From NCBI GenBank assembly GCA_963691705.1, contig OY829539.1, positions 9,178,501 through 9,242,500 of the forward strand: a DNA stretch of 64,000 nucleotides. The letters run 5' to 3'. Source of the DNA: Viola odorata (taxonomy: Eukaryota; Streptophyta; Magnoliopsida; Malpighiales; Violaceae). The position numbers and the translations under genes were made by a program. Under the pieces are notes generated by a model, which did no database searches, had not been told where the DNA came from, and worked only from the letters and a program-made list of their open reading frames with translations. Each line of letters starts with the position of its first letter. Position 1 is the stretch's first letter. This document shows positions 1-10,962 of this stretch, one piece after another.

Positions 1-18
1 CATGATTAAATGCGATGC
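1..18 (-). repeat. First bases of the Athila 3' LTR
   Basis: Bases 1-18 are identical to 20951-20968, the outer edge of the complete Athila LTR. On the minus strand this is the start of the LTR, and the rest of the 3' LTR would lie left of the window. The next base (19) differs from the LTR's terminal base at 20969, so the join is one base short of a clean LTR start. Confidence 0.7.
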
Positions 19-1350
19 TTGACCAAAAACTATTGCAAATAATTCTTTTTCAGTCGTAGTATAATTTCTTTGGGCATCATCCAGCATCTTTGATGCATAA
101 TAGATCATGTGAGGATCTTTCCCTTTCTTTTGCCCAAGAACAGCTCCCACGGCTGCATCACTTGCGTCGCACATCAGCTCAAATGGCAAGCTCCAATCCG
201 GCGCTTGGATGATAGGGGCTGATGTCAACCGCTCTTTAAGCTTGTCAAATGATTTCTGACAGCCCTCATTGAAGTCGAACTCCACCTCCTTTTGTAAAAG
301 CTTGCACATTGGCTCTGCAATTTTCGAAAAATCTTTTATGAACCTGCAATAGAAACCTGCATGGCCAAGAAAGCTTCGAACCTCACGCAAGCATGAGGGG
401 TAAGGTAGGTTCTTTATAATATCGATTTTTGCTTGATCGACCTCAATTCCTTTCTTTGAAACCACATGCCCAAGGACTATTCCTTGATCTACCATAAAAT
501 GGTATTTTTCATAATTTAAAACTAGGCATGTTTCAACACATCTTTTCAGAATATTTTGTAAATTAAATAAGCATTGTTCAAAGTCATTACCGTAAACGGT
601 AAAGTCATCGATGAACACTTCGATGCTTTTCTCCACATATTCGAAAAAAATGCTAACCATACACCTTTGAAAGGTGGCTGGCGCATTACACAGCCCAAAT
701 GGCATTCGTCTGTAGGCGAACGTTCCAAAAGGGCACGTGAACGTCGTCTTTTCTTGGTCTTCGGTTGCAACGGGAATTTGATGAAACCCCGAGTAGCCAT
801 CCAAGAAGCAAAAGTGAGACTTTTCAGTAAGTCTCTCCACCATTTGGTCGATGAAGGGCAATGGGAAATGGTCCTTCCGAGTGACTTGATTCAGCCTTCG
901 GTAGTCTATGCATACCCTCCATTCGTTTTGGATTCTTGTCGTTCTTTGTGTTCCATCTTCCCCTTCTATGACGGTAATACCTGTTTTCTTAGGGACTACC
1001 TACACAGGTGAAACCCAGCTGCTATCAGAGATGGGATAAATCACCCCTGCATCTAGCAACTTAATTATTTCCTTTTTAACCACTTCCATCATCGGAGGGT
1101 TCAATCTCCTCTGGGGTTGCCGAATGGGTTTCTTATCTTCCTCTTCGTGAATTTTGTGGGTACAGATGTTGGCTGATATTCCTTTAATGTCTGCCATGGT
1201 CCACCCAATTGCTTCCTTATGCATCTTCAAGACTGCCACCAACCTATCTTCTTCATCTTTTGATAACTTGGCCGAGATGATAACGGGTAGGGTGTCGTCT
1301 TGGCCTAGATAGGCGTATTTGAGGTGGTCTGGCAGGGCTTTCAAATCCAA
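19..1350 (-). pseudogene. Athila reverse transcriptase (broken, 3' truncated)
   Basis: The minus-strand frame 1350-1000 holds the RT N-terminal part (KKEIIKLLDAGVIYPI...SSWVSPV). Further RT blocks follow in shifted frames: a FIDD version of the catalytic YxDD box near 600, the GIVLGHVVSKKGIEVD block near 460, a DASDAAVGAVLGQKKGK block near 140, and TTEKELFAIVF near 30. The frame is interrupted around 1015 and again before about 650, so the gene is dead. No RNase H active-site region or integrase follows. The plus-strand open frame at 574-1011 is a shadow of this gene. Confidence 0.85.
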
Positions 1351-1359
1351 CTGTGGTGC

Positions 1360-2487
1360 CTACACAATAGAATGTAGGAATTTAGGAGCTGTGGATTGAA
1401 TGAATTGGCAACTTACCATTTTCTTCTTCGTCTTGGCAGTCTTGGCCGGAGTCTTGGCCAAGCTCGAGGCCAAGATTGAGTCTATTTCTTCCGGATCAGC
1501 TAAACTGGCCAGAACCTCTTGGAGTTCATTTTGATCTCCTGTTCTGTCCTCCAATTCTTGCAACATTTTTGTGGAAATTCCCCTGGTCAAAACATACTCA
1601 TGGGGATCGTTAATATATATGTCAGCACTTTCATCAGTAATTGGGTCCAAAACATCAATAAAATTCACACAATGCAAATCGTTAGGATGTTTTAATGCTT
1701 CAGTTATAGTGAATTTAATTTTTCTTCCACAAAATTCCAAGATTATGCTCCCTTCGTAGCAGTCAATCTTTGCTTTGGACGTCCTTAGAAACGGCCTCCC
1801 TAATAAGACATCAGTGGTGCACGAAGGCAATTGAACATTCATTTCTACAATGTAAAAATCAACCGGGTAAATAAAATCATTTACCATCACCAGGACATCA
1901 TTCACAACTCCTCTGGGCCGAATGATAGTTCTGTCGGCTAGCTGGATCACCAGGTCAGTCTCCTTCATTGTTCCTATTTCCAAGGTTTCGTATTCACTCA
2001 AAGACATGACATTGATGCTGGCTCCTAAGTCACAGAGAGCCTTCTCAATGGTCTTGTTTCCTATTTGACAAGGGATGGTGAAAGTCCCTTGATCTTTGCA
2101 CTTCTCTGGAAGTTGTTGTACTGCCGAGACTTCTTGAGCTAAATTCACCCTCTCTATTCCTGCAATTTTTCGTTTGTTAGTACACAATTCTGTAAGAAAT
2201 TTGGCATAAGAGAGGACTTTTGCAATTAAGTCTAACATAGGAATATTGACAGCTATTTTTCCAAAAACAGCCATGAAATCCCTTGCTTCATCTTGCTTTT
2301 TCTCCTTTGAAGATCTGGGTGGGAAAGGTGGAGGAATTTCTATCATTTCCTCCTTCTGGTCAGGTTTGGCCAAGGGCTTGGCCAAGACATGATCAGGTTT
2401 CTTGATTTCAGTGGTATCAGCAGGCTTTGCCTGAGGTTTGGCCAAGACAACTTCTACCTCAACTTCTTCCTCCTCGTCTTCGTCCAA
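1360..2487 (-). pseudogene. Athila gag-pol protease region
   Basis: This 375-residue open frame holds a retroviral-type aspartic protease. The catalytic motif is CDLGAS, where Athila-type proteins often have D-L-G instead of D-T/S-G, followed by the flap and a LLGRPFLRTSKAKID block. The N-terminal part is acidic and repeats a short AKPxAKP unit. It lies directly downstream of gag (2497-3246) and upstream of RT (from 1350), separated from each by a stop codon, and is part of the split Athila polyprotein. Expression as a working enzyme is unlikely because the RT downstream is broken. Confidence 0.85.
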
Positions 2488-2496
2488 TTCTTTAGA

Positions 2497-3246
2497 CTAA
2501 ATTTTCTCTAATTCTTTGTCTGTTTTCGCCCCTTCCCTTTCTGATAATACACTCCCACTTCTCAAACTCATTGCACTGACATTGTGGGCTGGGTTATTCA
2601 CCGTGGTGGGAGGTAATTTACCTTGGTTAGCTATCTGAGTGATCTGCTTCTGGAGCTCTACCACGCTGGTTTGTGTCGACTGCATATGATTTTTCTGCAG
2701 CTCTATCATGGTTTTGAGTGTATCCTCTACGGATGGGCCAGTAAGCTGCAAAGGTCGAGGAGCAGGCGGTAGCTGGGCCAAAGGAGCTTGACCGGGAGCT
2801 TGGCCTAGACTCAGATTTGGAGGGCGTGGTACGAAATGTTGGAAATTGATAGGAGGTTGTTGTTGCTGCTGAGGTACACCTTGATTCTGGTTTGGAGGGA
2901 GTGGATCCCTCCACCTGAAGTTTGGGTGTGCCCTCCATGAATATTGATTACTTCCTTGAGGGAAGCTTTGCATGCTTCCTTGATTCTGTTGGTAGGCTGC
3001 ATTAACCTGACTTACATAATCTGGATGTTGCACCATATAACAGTTATTGGTCTGATGGTCTTGCTGCTGGCATATTCCGCACACTGAAGCTATCTGCTCT
3101 TGATTCTGATTTCCTGAAGGCATTGATCCTGAAATATTAACAGAAATGTTTTTAACCATATCAGTTAAATCATTAAGCTTTTGTTCAACATTAATTGTAT
3201 TTAGGGAAGAAGGTAAAGTATTTCTATCCGAAATGGTGTTATTCTG
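2497..3246 (-). pseudogene. Athila gag, C-terminal part (left of the nested insertion)
   Basis: The minus-strand frame running away from the Tat insertion reads Gln/Asn/Pro-rich sequence with a CGICQQQDHQTNNC zinc-knuckle-like motif near residue 70 of the fragment and a long QQQQQPPINFQ-type tail. It continues the frame that stops at 18554-18558 on the other side of the Tat element, because both sides carry the duplicated TTCTG. The ORF overlaps a few bases of Tat LTR only because the frame stays open there. Confidence 0.85.
3242..3246. repeat. Target site duplication of the Tat element, left copy (TTCTG)
   Basis: TTCTG stands immediately before the 5' LTR and again immediately after the 3' LTR at 18554-18558. 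A 5-bp duplication is the usual Ty3-integrase footprint. The perfect match shows that the element is still at its original insertion site. Confidence 0.95.
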
Positions 3247-3816
3247 TGATAACAATTCACCCAAAAGAAGGGGTATTTTCGTCTATCACCCGGGGGAAGA
3301 GACACCGCCACTGTTTCGCACCACCACGGTAGGGACAAGATTGCTACCTTCCCCAAAGGCTAACGCTACGAGGGCTAACGATGCCCTACCGGCTCCTCTC
3401 ACGGACCTCGTGGATGGCTCAAGGAGTTATCTCACCCCCGGAGGAAACCACGCGTCAGGGTTAACGCTCCGGCCAGTATCCTACCGTGGCAATACCTACC
3501 TACACACCTACCGCCAAGGTAGCGTATCACGATAAGGGCGAACCACAGACCCTAACACGAGCGATAGCTCCATACTCATTTACTTGGGCAGGAACGCCCT
3601 ATTCTTCTATAAATACCTCCCCTACAAAGGAGGCAGGTAAGCGGACTTGACTGGCCAAAACTCTGCCAATTTCAGTACACATACTGACTTAAGCATCGGA
3701 GTGTTTCCGCCGGAGACCCCCTCCGGCGCATTGCAGGTACTGTGGACCGTCGCGCACACTGACCTGAGAGGAGCTGCTCCACCATACATCCTTCGGCAAA
3801 AGACAAATTATTATCA
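3247..3816 (+). repeat. 5' LTR of the Tat element
   Basis: It spans 570 bp from TGATAACA to AATTATTATCA, with short inverted ends TGATAA/TTATCA. It aligns without gaps to 17984-18553 at a constant offset of 14737. By eye about 8 positions differ, all transitions. A TATAAATA box lies at 3608-3615. The unit contains GCTAACG twice close together (about 3358-3385). Confidence 0.95.
3608..3615 (+). promoter_or_regulatory. TATA box of the 5' LTR
   Basis: TATAAATA lies 209 bases before the LTR end and is conserved at the same offset in the 3' LTR (18345-18352). It is the only well-formed TATA box in the LTR. Transcription would start about 30 bases downstream, near 3640. Confidence 0.65.
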
Positions 3817-3819
3817 AAT

Positions 3820-3837
3820 TGGTGCTCTCGTTGAGAG
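3820..3837 (+). other. Candidate primer binding site of the Tat element
   Basis: TGGTGCTCTCGTTGAGAG starts three bases after the LTR end. PBSs begin with TGG because tRNAs end in CCA. I could not match it to a particular tRNA. It differs from the TGGCGTC... sites of the Athila copies in this window. Confidence 0.5.
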
Positions 3838-3901
3838 TATTGGTTCTATTAAGTGAGCATCCTTAGTAACCAAGCTCCTCCTCCCCGAAGCTAGAAGGAT
3901 T

Positions 3902-5245
3902 ATGGCCTCAGAGTCAGATCCGGCGCTGTCCCGAACTTCCAACATCTCATACAACACCCGCAGACGCCTGTTTCCCTTCGCTACCTCTGATGCCCCCACC
4001 CTAGGGCAAGACGTCACTGCAGGAGAATTAGATCTTCCTCCCGGGTCAAGTTCGGAAGAAGTTACATTCCAGATTTGCTCTCCCTTCTCCCATATAGCAG
4101 GAACCAGTCATCCTACCCCCCAAGCGGGGAGATCTATGATAGGAGAAGCAGACAACCCTTTCGTGAACTCAATAGCAGCTCTCCAAGCTCAACTGGATCA
4201 GCTGACAGAGATGGCTGCTGGATTTACTCCTCATGCCTCAAGACCTGGTGTGTCCTCCCAAGTAGTTTTCACTCCATCCATTGTCAACGAATGACCCTTA
4301 TCGCCCCAACAATCTAGGGCACTCCCGTCTTCCTTACCTTTCCCTTTGGCCCCCATGAACGTCCCACCATTCACGCGCGGACCTGCCGACCATTCTGGAC
4401 AATACAGGGGAGGAATCTCTATCCCCGAAGCAGTCCGCCAGCGTGACGAGTATAGAGAACACTGGGATGATCGACGGGGGGATATAGTGAGAGATCCATC
4501 TCCTAGATACAGCGAGAGATCTAGCAGCAGAAGTCGACGAGCTCGAACTCCAAGGAGCCGCAGTCGTTCTCCTAGGAGACATCAGGAATATGACCCTCAG
4601 AATCCCAGATACGACGCTGAAATTCCACATCAGCGTCAGCCTCGCAGGATCCCCGATGCTAACGTGGGTCATCCGTTCAGTTACCGTGTCAGGCACCACA
4701 TAGTCCATCGACATGTGAAACTCTCAGCAGAGTCATATGATGGCACGAAAGATCCCATTTCTCACCTCAATAGGGTGAAGGATTTCGTGCAATTCCAAAC
4801 GCGCAGTGATGCGGCATTGTGCCAAATCTTCGTAATGACGCTGTCAGGAGTGGCACGTCTATGGTTCGAGGGGCTTCCCGCCGGGTCTATCGATAATTTT
4901 TCTCAGTTGGAAGAAAAATTCAAAAGTCGGTTTAGCACGGCTATTCCTATCAGAAAGTCAACAGCTGCGCTGTTCGATATCCATCGGAAACCACAGGAAT
5001 CGTTGAACGACTTTTTAGGTCGATTTGATCTTGAAATGTCCCTAACGCCAGGGGTCACTATCGATTTCGCGATTGAGGCCTTGAAACGCAATTGTCGATA
5101 CAGTAAATTGAAAGATACGCTAACGGTGGACCCCCCAATGGCCTTGGATGCGTTGAGGCTGAAAGTGCATAACTATGCGAGAATTGAAGAGGAAGAAAAT
5201 AGATTGGATCCAAGGCATGCCAACGGACCCATATGTGGCCCCTAA
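3902..5245 (+). pseudogene. gag: Tat element gag (one in-frame stop)
   Basis: The frame starts at ATG 3902 and is open except for TGA at 4292-4294, then runs to 5245. The second part carries Arg/Ser-rich sequence and then the retrotransposon gag capsid-like domain, with the conserved blocks RVKDFVQFQT, MTLSGVARLWFEGL and QLEEKFKSRF (residues about 140-190 of the 4346-start part). The zinc-knuckle part that should end gag (CKFHKVKGHSTDVC, 5544-5585) lies in the pol frame. The native protein therefore probably continued into that frame and a one-base shift has occurred in the 5175-5245 overlap. Gag would form the virus-like particle in the cytoplasm. Confidence 0.85.
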
Positions 5246-8200
5246 CGTCCTGAACAGCAATGCCCCTGACGCTAAACCCACCGACGATCACGGGCAGCGG
5301 AAAGAACATAACACCAAAACCCCTGGCCGGCAGAGAGGCAACTTCTCGAAAGGAAGACCCGGAGGGTCCCCCACTCGGAAGCAAACAGACCCGCCAAAGG
5401 GCCGGATATACGATCCTGACCTCCCATCTCTCATACTCCCAAGGGCGGAGATCTTAGCAATAGTCCAACAGAGAAATTTGCCCATCCGTTACCCAGCTCC
5501 CGTGAAACCAGGAGTAATCATGGGAGAAAGAGAAAATGCATACTGCAAATTCCATAAGGTCAAGGGACATTCAACAGATGTATGCAGAGAGTTAAAATTG
5601 GCTATAGAGCGATTGGTCGAGGAGGGCTACCTTGGGGAATTTGCCACAAAGGGAAGGGAAGGGGCCAGAAACAACCCAACTAGAAATACAACTGATCACG
5701 GGCAAGCGCCCTCGCGCGCCACAGGAGCTAACGCAGTTCCCCTCGGACCAAATAGAGAAGCGCTCGCTATCGATAGCGACCAAATGCCCATGATAAATAT
5801 CATTACGGGGGGAGCACCTTATTGTAAGGAAATTATGCCACAAACGCCCAACCCTGGAGAAAAGCGCAAACGGGAAAGCGCGCAAATGAAAATCGAGGCG
5901 ATAAGTGCCTTAGACAGAATGATATTGTCTTTCTCAAAGGAAGACGAAAAAGGCATCGTCTTCCCGCATAATGACGCGATGGTTGTAACGCCCGTCATTG
6001 GAAGTCATGGGATAAGAATGACCCTTGTCGATAATGGGAGTGCAGTGAATCTATTTTCATTGGAAGCGTACAACTTGATGAAACGACCTGACGGTGAACT
6101 ATCGTCTTGCACGAGGCCAATTATTGGGATTGATGGAGTATCGATTCCGGTAGCCGGAATAACATCCCTGCCGGTGTACTTCCGGGAAGACACATCCAAA
6201 CGCTCCGAAGAGTTATTATTTCTGGTCGTAGACCTAACGTTACCGTATAATTCCATTTTGGGGCAACCATTCCTTAATCGTTTTGGAGTAGTCATATCTC
6301 AAAAACACCAGCGGATGAAATATCCCTCATGGGACGGCGTGGTCTCAATCAAAGGGGACCAAAAGCTGGCAGCCGAATGCTACTTACTTATGACTCAAAG
6401 GAGCTGTGACCGCTACGTTTGCGTGGCAGACGACCCTTTCGATGATAAAGAAGAAAAGCGCACTCAGCCGCTAGATCAAATGGTATCAATCCCTATCGGT
6501 AAGGATAGTGAAACGAATCTCTTAGCCAGTGAAAAACTAAGCTTTGAAGAGAATGCACAATTAATCCGGCTGTTGAGGAAATGCAAGGGAGAATTTGCGT
6601 GGAAGCCAGCATACATGCCTGAAATCTCTCGGGAGGTTGCGGAACACCGGCTGAACGTTAGTCCTGACGCCAAGCCTGTTCAACAAAGGCGACGTGCTTT
6701 TTCATCGGAAAAGATAGCAGCCATCGAAAAGGAGTTGCTAAAGCTCACAGAGGCGGGGTTCATTCGAGAAGTCCAATACCCGACCTGGCTAGCTAATCCT
6801 GTGTTAGTCCCAAAGCCTAACGGGGACTGGCGCATGTGCATCGACTTTACTGACCTAAATAATGCATGTCCCAAGGACTGCTATCCCCTTCCGCGAATAG
6901 ATCAGTTAGTCGATCAAACCGCTGGGTATGCTTATCTAAGCTCCCTAGATGCAAATTCCGGATATCACCAAATCCCTATGGCCGTAGAGGACGAAGAAAA
7001 AACTGCCTTCATCACTCCTAGGGCTACATACTGCTATACCGCAATGCCGTTTAGGCTAAAGAATGTCGGTGCAACATTTCAGCGTATGACAAACAAAGTT
7101 TTTGAAAATCAAATCGGGAGAAATGTAGAGGCCTACAGAGACGACATCTTGATTAAAAGTCGGAGTTTCAGAGAACACCTCGCTGACTTGAAAGAAGTTT
7201 TCAATGTGATGAGAAAGCACAAGATGAAGCTAAACCCGCGGAAGTGCATGTTTGCATTCCAAACGGGAAAATTCTTGGGCTATGTGGTCAGCCGGAAGGG
7301 CATCCAACCGAACCCGTCAAAGATAAAAGCCATCCAGGATATGATATCCCCGCGGACTGTCAAAGAGATACAGAAGTTAACCGGGCGCATCATCGCGTTG
7401 GGGCGATTCATATCTAAGCAAGGCGAGAGATGTTTGCCTTTCTTCAAAGTCATCCGAAACAAGGCTCCTTTCGGATGGACAGAGGAATGTGAGAAAGCGT
7501 TTGCAGGACTAAAAGCTTACCTATCATCAGATTTAGTGCTGACGAGGCCTGAACCCGGCGATGAACTATATTTATATTTGGGAATAGCTGACGAGGTAGT
7601 CAGCGCCGTCCTTGTGCGAAGTGAAGGGCACGTGTATCGTCCTGTATTCTTCGTGAGTCATATATTGAAAGATGCCGAACTGCGATACGCTCTTATCGAG
7701 AAGATAACACTCGCTCTAGTACAGGCCACGCGAAAGATGGATCGATACTTCCAAGCCCACCCCGTCACTGTACTTACGGATCAGCCGTTGAGAAGAATCT
7801 TCAGAAAACCTGAATCTTCAGGAAGAATGCTAATTTGGGCTATCGAGCTCGAACAATACGGGCTGCAATACAAAGCTAGACCAGCCGTTAAGGCCCAAGC
7901 GTTAGCTAACTTCATAGCTGAGTGCACGTTCACAAAGGACACAAAAATAGATCTGTTAGAGGAAGAAGCAGAAAGTCCATGCCTACCGTCTCCGGAGACA
8001 TATACAGATACGTGGGTCATCCACGTAGATGGAGCAAAAAATCAAGAATTAGCTGGCGCAGGAGTTTTCTTAGTTGGACCAAACGGTCTGGAGATGCGAT
8101 ACGCCATCAGAATCCTACAGCCATTGTCCAACAATGCGGCTGAATATGAAGCGCTGCTGGCAGGACTCAGAATTGGAAACAGTTTCTCCATCGGAGCTAC

Positions 8201-9773
8201 CCCCGGTATGGAGAAGGAAGACAGAACACGTTTAAAGATCCGAGGAGATTCCAAGCTAATAATGGATCAGGTTCTGGGGAACTCCCAAGCCAGAGAACCC
8301 ATCATGGCCCAATACTTAGCCAAAGGGAAGCATGAGCTGTCAGAGATACAGGAAAAAGGCACCCTGGTCACCTTTGAGCACATTCCTAGAGAAAACAATG
8401 AAGAGGCTGATAGTATCGCCAAGATGGCAGCCAATCCGGAAGCCTCAATACCCAGTGACGTGCGCTATGGAGAACTGCCTACACCTTCTTTCATGGAAGA
8501 GCAGGTATCGCTCTGTGTGCAAGAAATGGAAAATGATTGGAGGATCCCAGTGATAGAATATCTGAAACATGATAAACTACCGGGGGACCAGACAGAGAGA
8601 AAGAAAGTCCTAAAACGGGCAGCACGATGCACATATTATAACGGAGAGTTAATACGCAGATGTTTCTCCCATCCGGCCGCTAAATGCATAACGGAGCAAG
8701 AAGGCTTACATGTGTTACGTGGAATTCACGAAGGGATATGTGGCATGCACATTGCTAGCGGTACTCTGGCAGCCCAAGTCTTTCTGTCGGGATTTTACTG
8801 GCCCACCATTCGACGAGATTGTCATAACTTCGTGAAAACCTGTCAGAAATGCCAGGAATATGCCAAGATTCCTCGAAAGCCGGCTGTACCAATTTCAGAA
8901 ATAGTTGCTCCCTGCCCATTTGCAAAATGGGGGATTGACATCCTGGGCCCGTTTCCAAAGGCCAGGTCTCAGTTAAAATTTGTGGTCGTAGCGGTAGACT
9001 ACTTCACAAAGTGGGCCGAAGTTGAGGCGTTAGCTACCATCACCACCGAAAAAATTTAGCGTTTCTTCAAACACCAAGTCATCATGCGATTTGGAGTACC
9101 ACGCGTGCTAGTTAGCGACAACGGGACACAATTTACAAGCCAGTTCTTCAGGGATCGATGTGCAGAATTCCAGATAGAGCAAAGATTCTCCTCTGTGGCA
9201 CATCCCCAAACCAATGGCCAGGCGGAAGTAACTAACCGCAGCATCCTTAGTGGCATCAAAAGAAACTTGGAAGGTTCCAAGAAGAAATGGCCAGACGAAT
9301 TGCCATACGTGCTATGGGCCTACCGCATGACTGTCAAGGCCAGCACGGGAGAGACCCCGTTCGCGTTAGCATTCGAAACCGAGGCTGTCACACCAGTCGA
9401 GATTGGCATGATGAGCCTCCGGGTGGCTCACTTCAAAGAAGAAAACAACGAAGAAAGGTTACGAGCTAACCTCGATACTCTACCAGAAACACACGAGGAA
9501 ACCCTCCTGAAAACCCTGCACTACAAGAGGAAAATGGCACAATATCACAACCGGCAAGTGAGGGAGCGATTGCTCAAAACCGGAGATTTAGTGCTCAGAG
9601 ACAGGCGGGCAGCAGGACAACGTATGGGAAAACTCAGTCCAAACTGGGATGGACCGTATCGTGTCACCCGCATTGTGGGAAAAGGAGCATACCATCTGGA
9701 AACGCTCGAGGGAACGCCCCTACAGAACTCTTGGAACATTGCTCGGCTGAGGTTATACCACGCCAGGAGCTAA
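5175..9773 (+). pseudogene. pol: Tat element pol: protease, RT, RNase H, second RNase H, integrase
   Basis: The frame is open for 1294 codons to TAG at 9057-9059 and continues in the same frame from 9060 to 9773. The order is gag zinc knuckle (about 5544), aspartic protease (VDNGSAV, about 6027), RT (about 6660-7380), RNase H of the RT (to about 7800), and a second RNase H with HVDGAKNQ, NNAAEYEALLAGL and GDSKLIMDQ (about 8010-8430). The integrase follows with its HHCC zinc finger (about 8730-8870), a core with GIDILGP and SDNGTQF, and its C-terminal domain. The stop falls between the first two catalytic Asp residues of integrase. The RT active site reads YRDD where YVDD or YIDD is usual, and MPFRLKN replaces the usual MPFGLKN. 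This copy is therefore probably inactive. Confidence 0.9.
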
Positions 9774-9863
9774 TCGGGTAACATCAAAGTTATTCTAATA
9801 AATGAATATTGAGATATTCACTGTGCGTTTGCTACTGGTAATATGCAGGTAGCGAAGAATGCC

Positions 9864-10344
9864 AGGAGTGAAAATCCTATCCTTGTGATGGCTGGTCCTG
9901 ATCAAACAGCTCACTAAGATGAGGCACGCCCTGGCATAACAAGGCGTTTGGGAGTGAAAATCCTATCCTTGTGGTAACCGTGCTCACATAGACGGCCCAT
10001 TAAGACTAGGCACGACCCCAAACGGCTTCCCGGAGTGAAAATCCTATCCTTGCGGCAACCGTGCTCACATAGACGGCCAGTTAAGATGAGGCACGCCCCG
10101 GAATCCTTGGGAGTGAAATCCTATTCTTATGGTAACCCCATAAGGAGAGGCACGCCCCAAGGAGAGACCAACTCCGTCCTGGAAGTGAAAATCCTATCCT
10201 TGTGGTAACCGTGCTCACATAGACGACCCATTGAGACGAGGCACGATTCCACGGACGTGAGGTACAACGCTTGGGGGTGAAAAGTCCTATCCTTGTGATG
10301 GCTGGTCCTGATCAGACAGCTCACTAAGACGAGGCACTCCCCAA
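9864..10344 (+). repeat. Six imperfect tandem units of about 50-90 bp after pol
   Basis: The core GTGAAAATCCTATCCTTGTG begins units at about 9868, 9954, 10034, 10112 (degenerate), 10185 and 10279. Most units then carry either GGTAACCGTGCTCACATAGA or GATGGCTGGTCCTGATCA, and end in GAGGCACGCCCC-like sequence. Two unit subtypes are interspersed. No coding potential is visible. The array lies directly behind the pol stop in the 3' untranslated part of the sense transcript. Confidence 0.85.
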
Positions 10345-10575
10345 AGCCAATCTGTGGCGAAAGGAAACAAAGGCATCCCAACTAGTAGCCGCGCGGTTGA
10401 TACCCGGTGAAGCGATGTTGGAGCCAATCTGTGGCGAAAGGAAACAAAGGCATCCCAACTAGTAGTCGCGCGGTTGATACCCGGTGAAGCGATGTTGGAG
10501 CCAATCTGTGGCGAAAAGAAACAAAAGAAATCCTAACTAGTAGTCACGCGGTTGATACCCGGTGAAACGATGATG
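10345..10575 (+). repeat. Three tandem copies of a 77-bp unit
   Basis: Units start at 10345, 10422 and 10499, each with AGCCAATCTGTGGCGAAA, then CAACTAGTAG and GCGGTTGATACCCGGTGAA. The first two copies are almost identical and the third has several substitutions. The array follows the six-unit array without a gap. Such arrays between pol and the 3' LTR are common in Tat elements and can seed satellites. Confidence 0.9.
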
Positions 10576-10962
10576 GAGAGGTGTCCATACTGCAACAACA
10601 ACGTTGAGACAGACATAAAGCCCCCTCTGGCAACAAGGGACGGCAGGAAGATGAGTGCAGCAGATGCGGAAGCAACGCCGATTTACTCTCAAAAATGCTA
10701 TCGGCGGATATAATGGTAATGCTACTCGAATGCAGCTGATGAAAAGCAAACGGGATACAACACGAAACTATGTGTCTATGGAAACCTAACGTCAAACGTC
10801 CTATGCGGACAAGAGATCAAACGGTATTATGAAGGAAAGCAGAAAAAGAACTTCTATCCAAAAAGAGTGGATTAACCCAGTCAAGGCCGACATTGTTTAA
10901 AGTACAAAATATGGACGGGCCCGTCAGCCACAAAAATGTAAAGCATCTAAACAACAAAAAGT
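10576..10962. other. Spacer between tandem repeats and antisense gene B
   Basis: I see no gene, hairpin or repeat here. It would hold the 3' end of antisense gene B (minus) and the trailer of the sense transcript (plus). Confidence 0.5.

Noticed and set aside
574..1011. 145-codon open frame on the plus strand
   Set aside because: It is antisense to the Athila reverse transcriptase, whose conserved blocks explain the stretch.
3797..3860. tRNA-like fold at the primer region
   Set aside because: GAGAG/CTCTC pairing looks like a tRNA arm but no full cloverleaf or A and B boxes were seen.
9864..10575. CRISPR-like array
   Set aside because: The units are tandem without unique spacers and lie in a plant retrotransposon.
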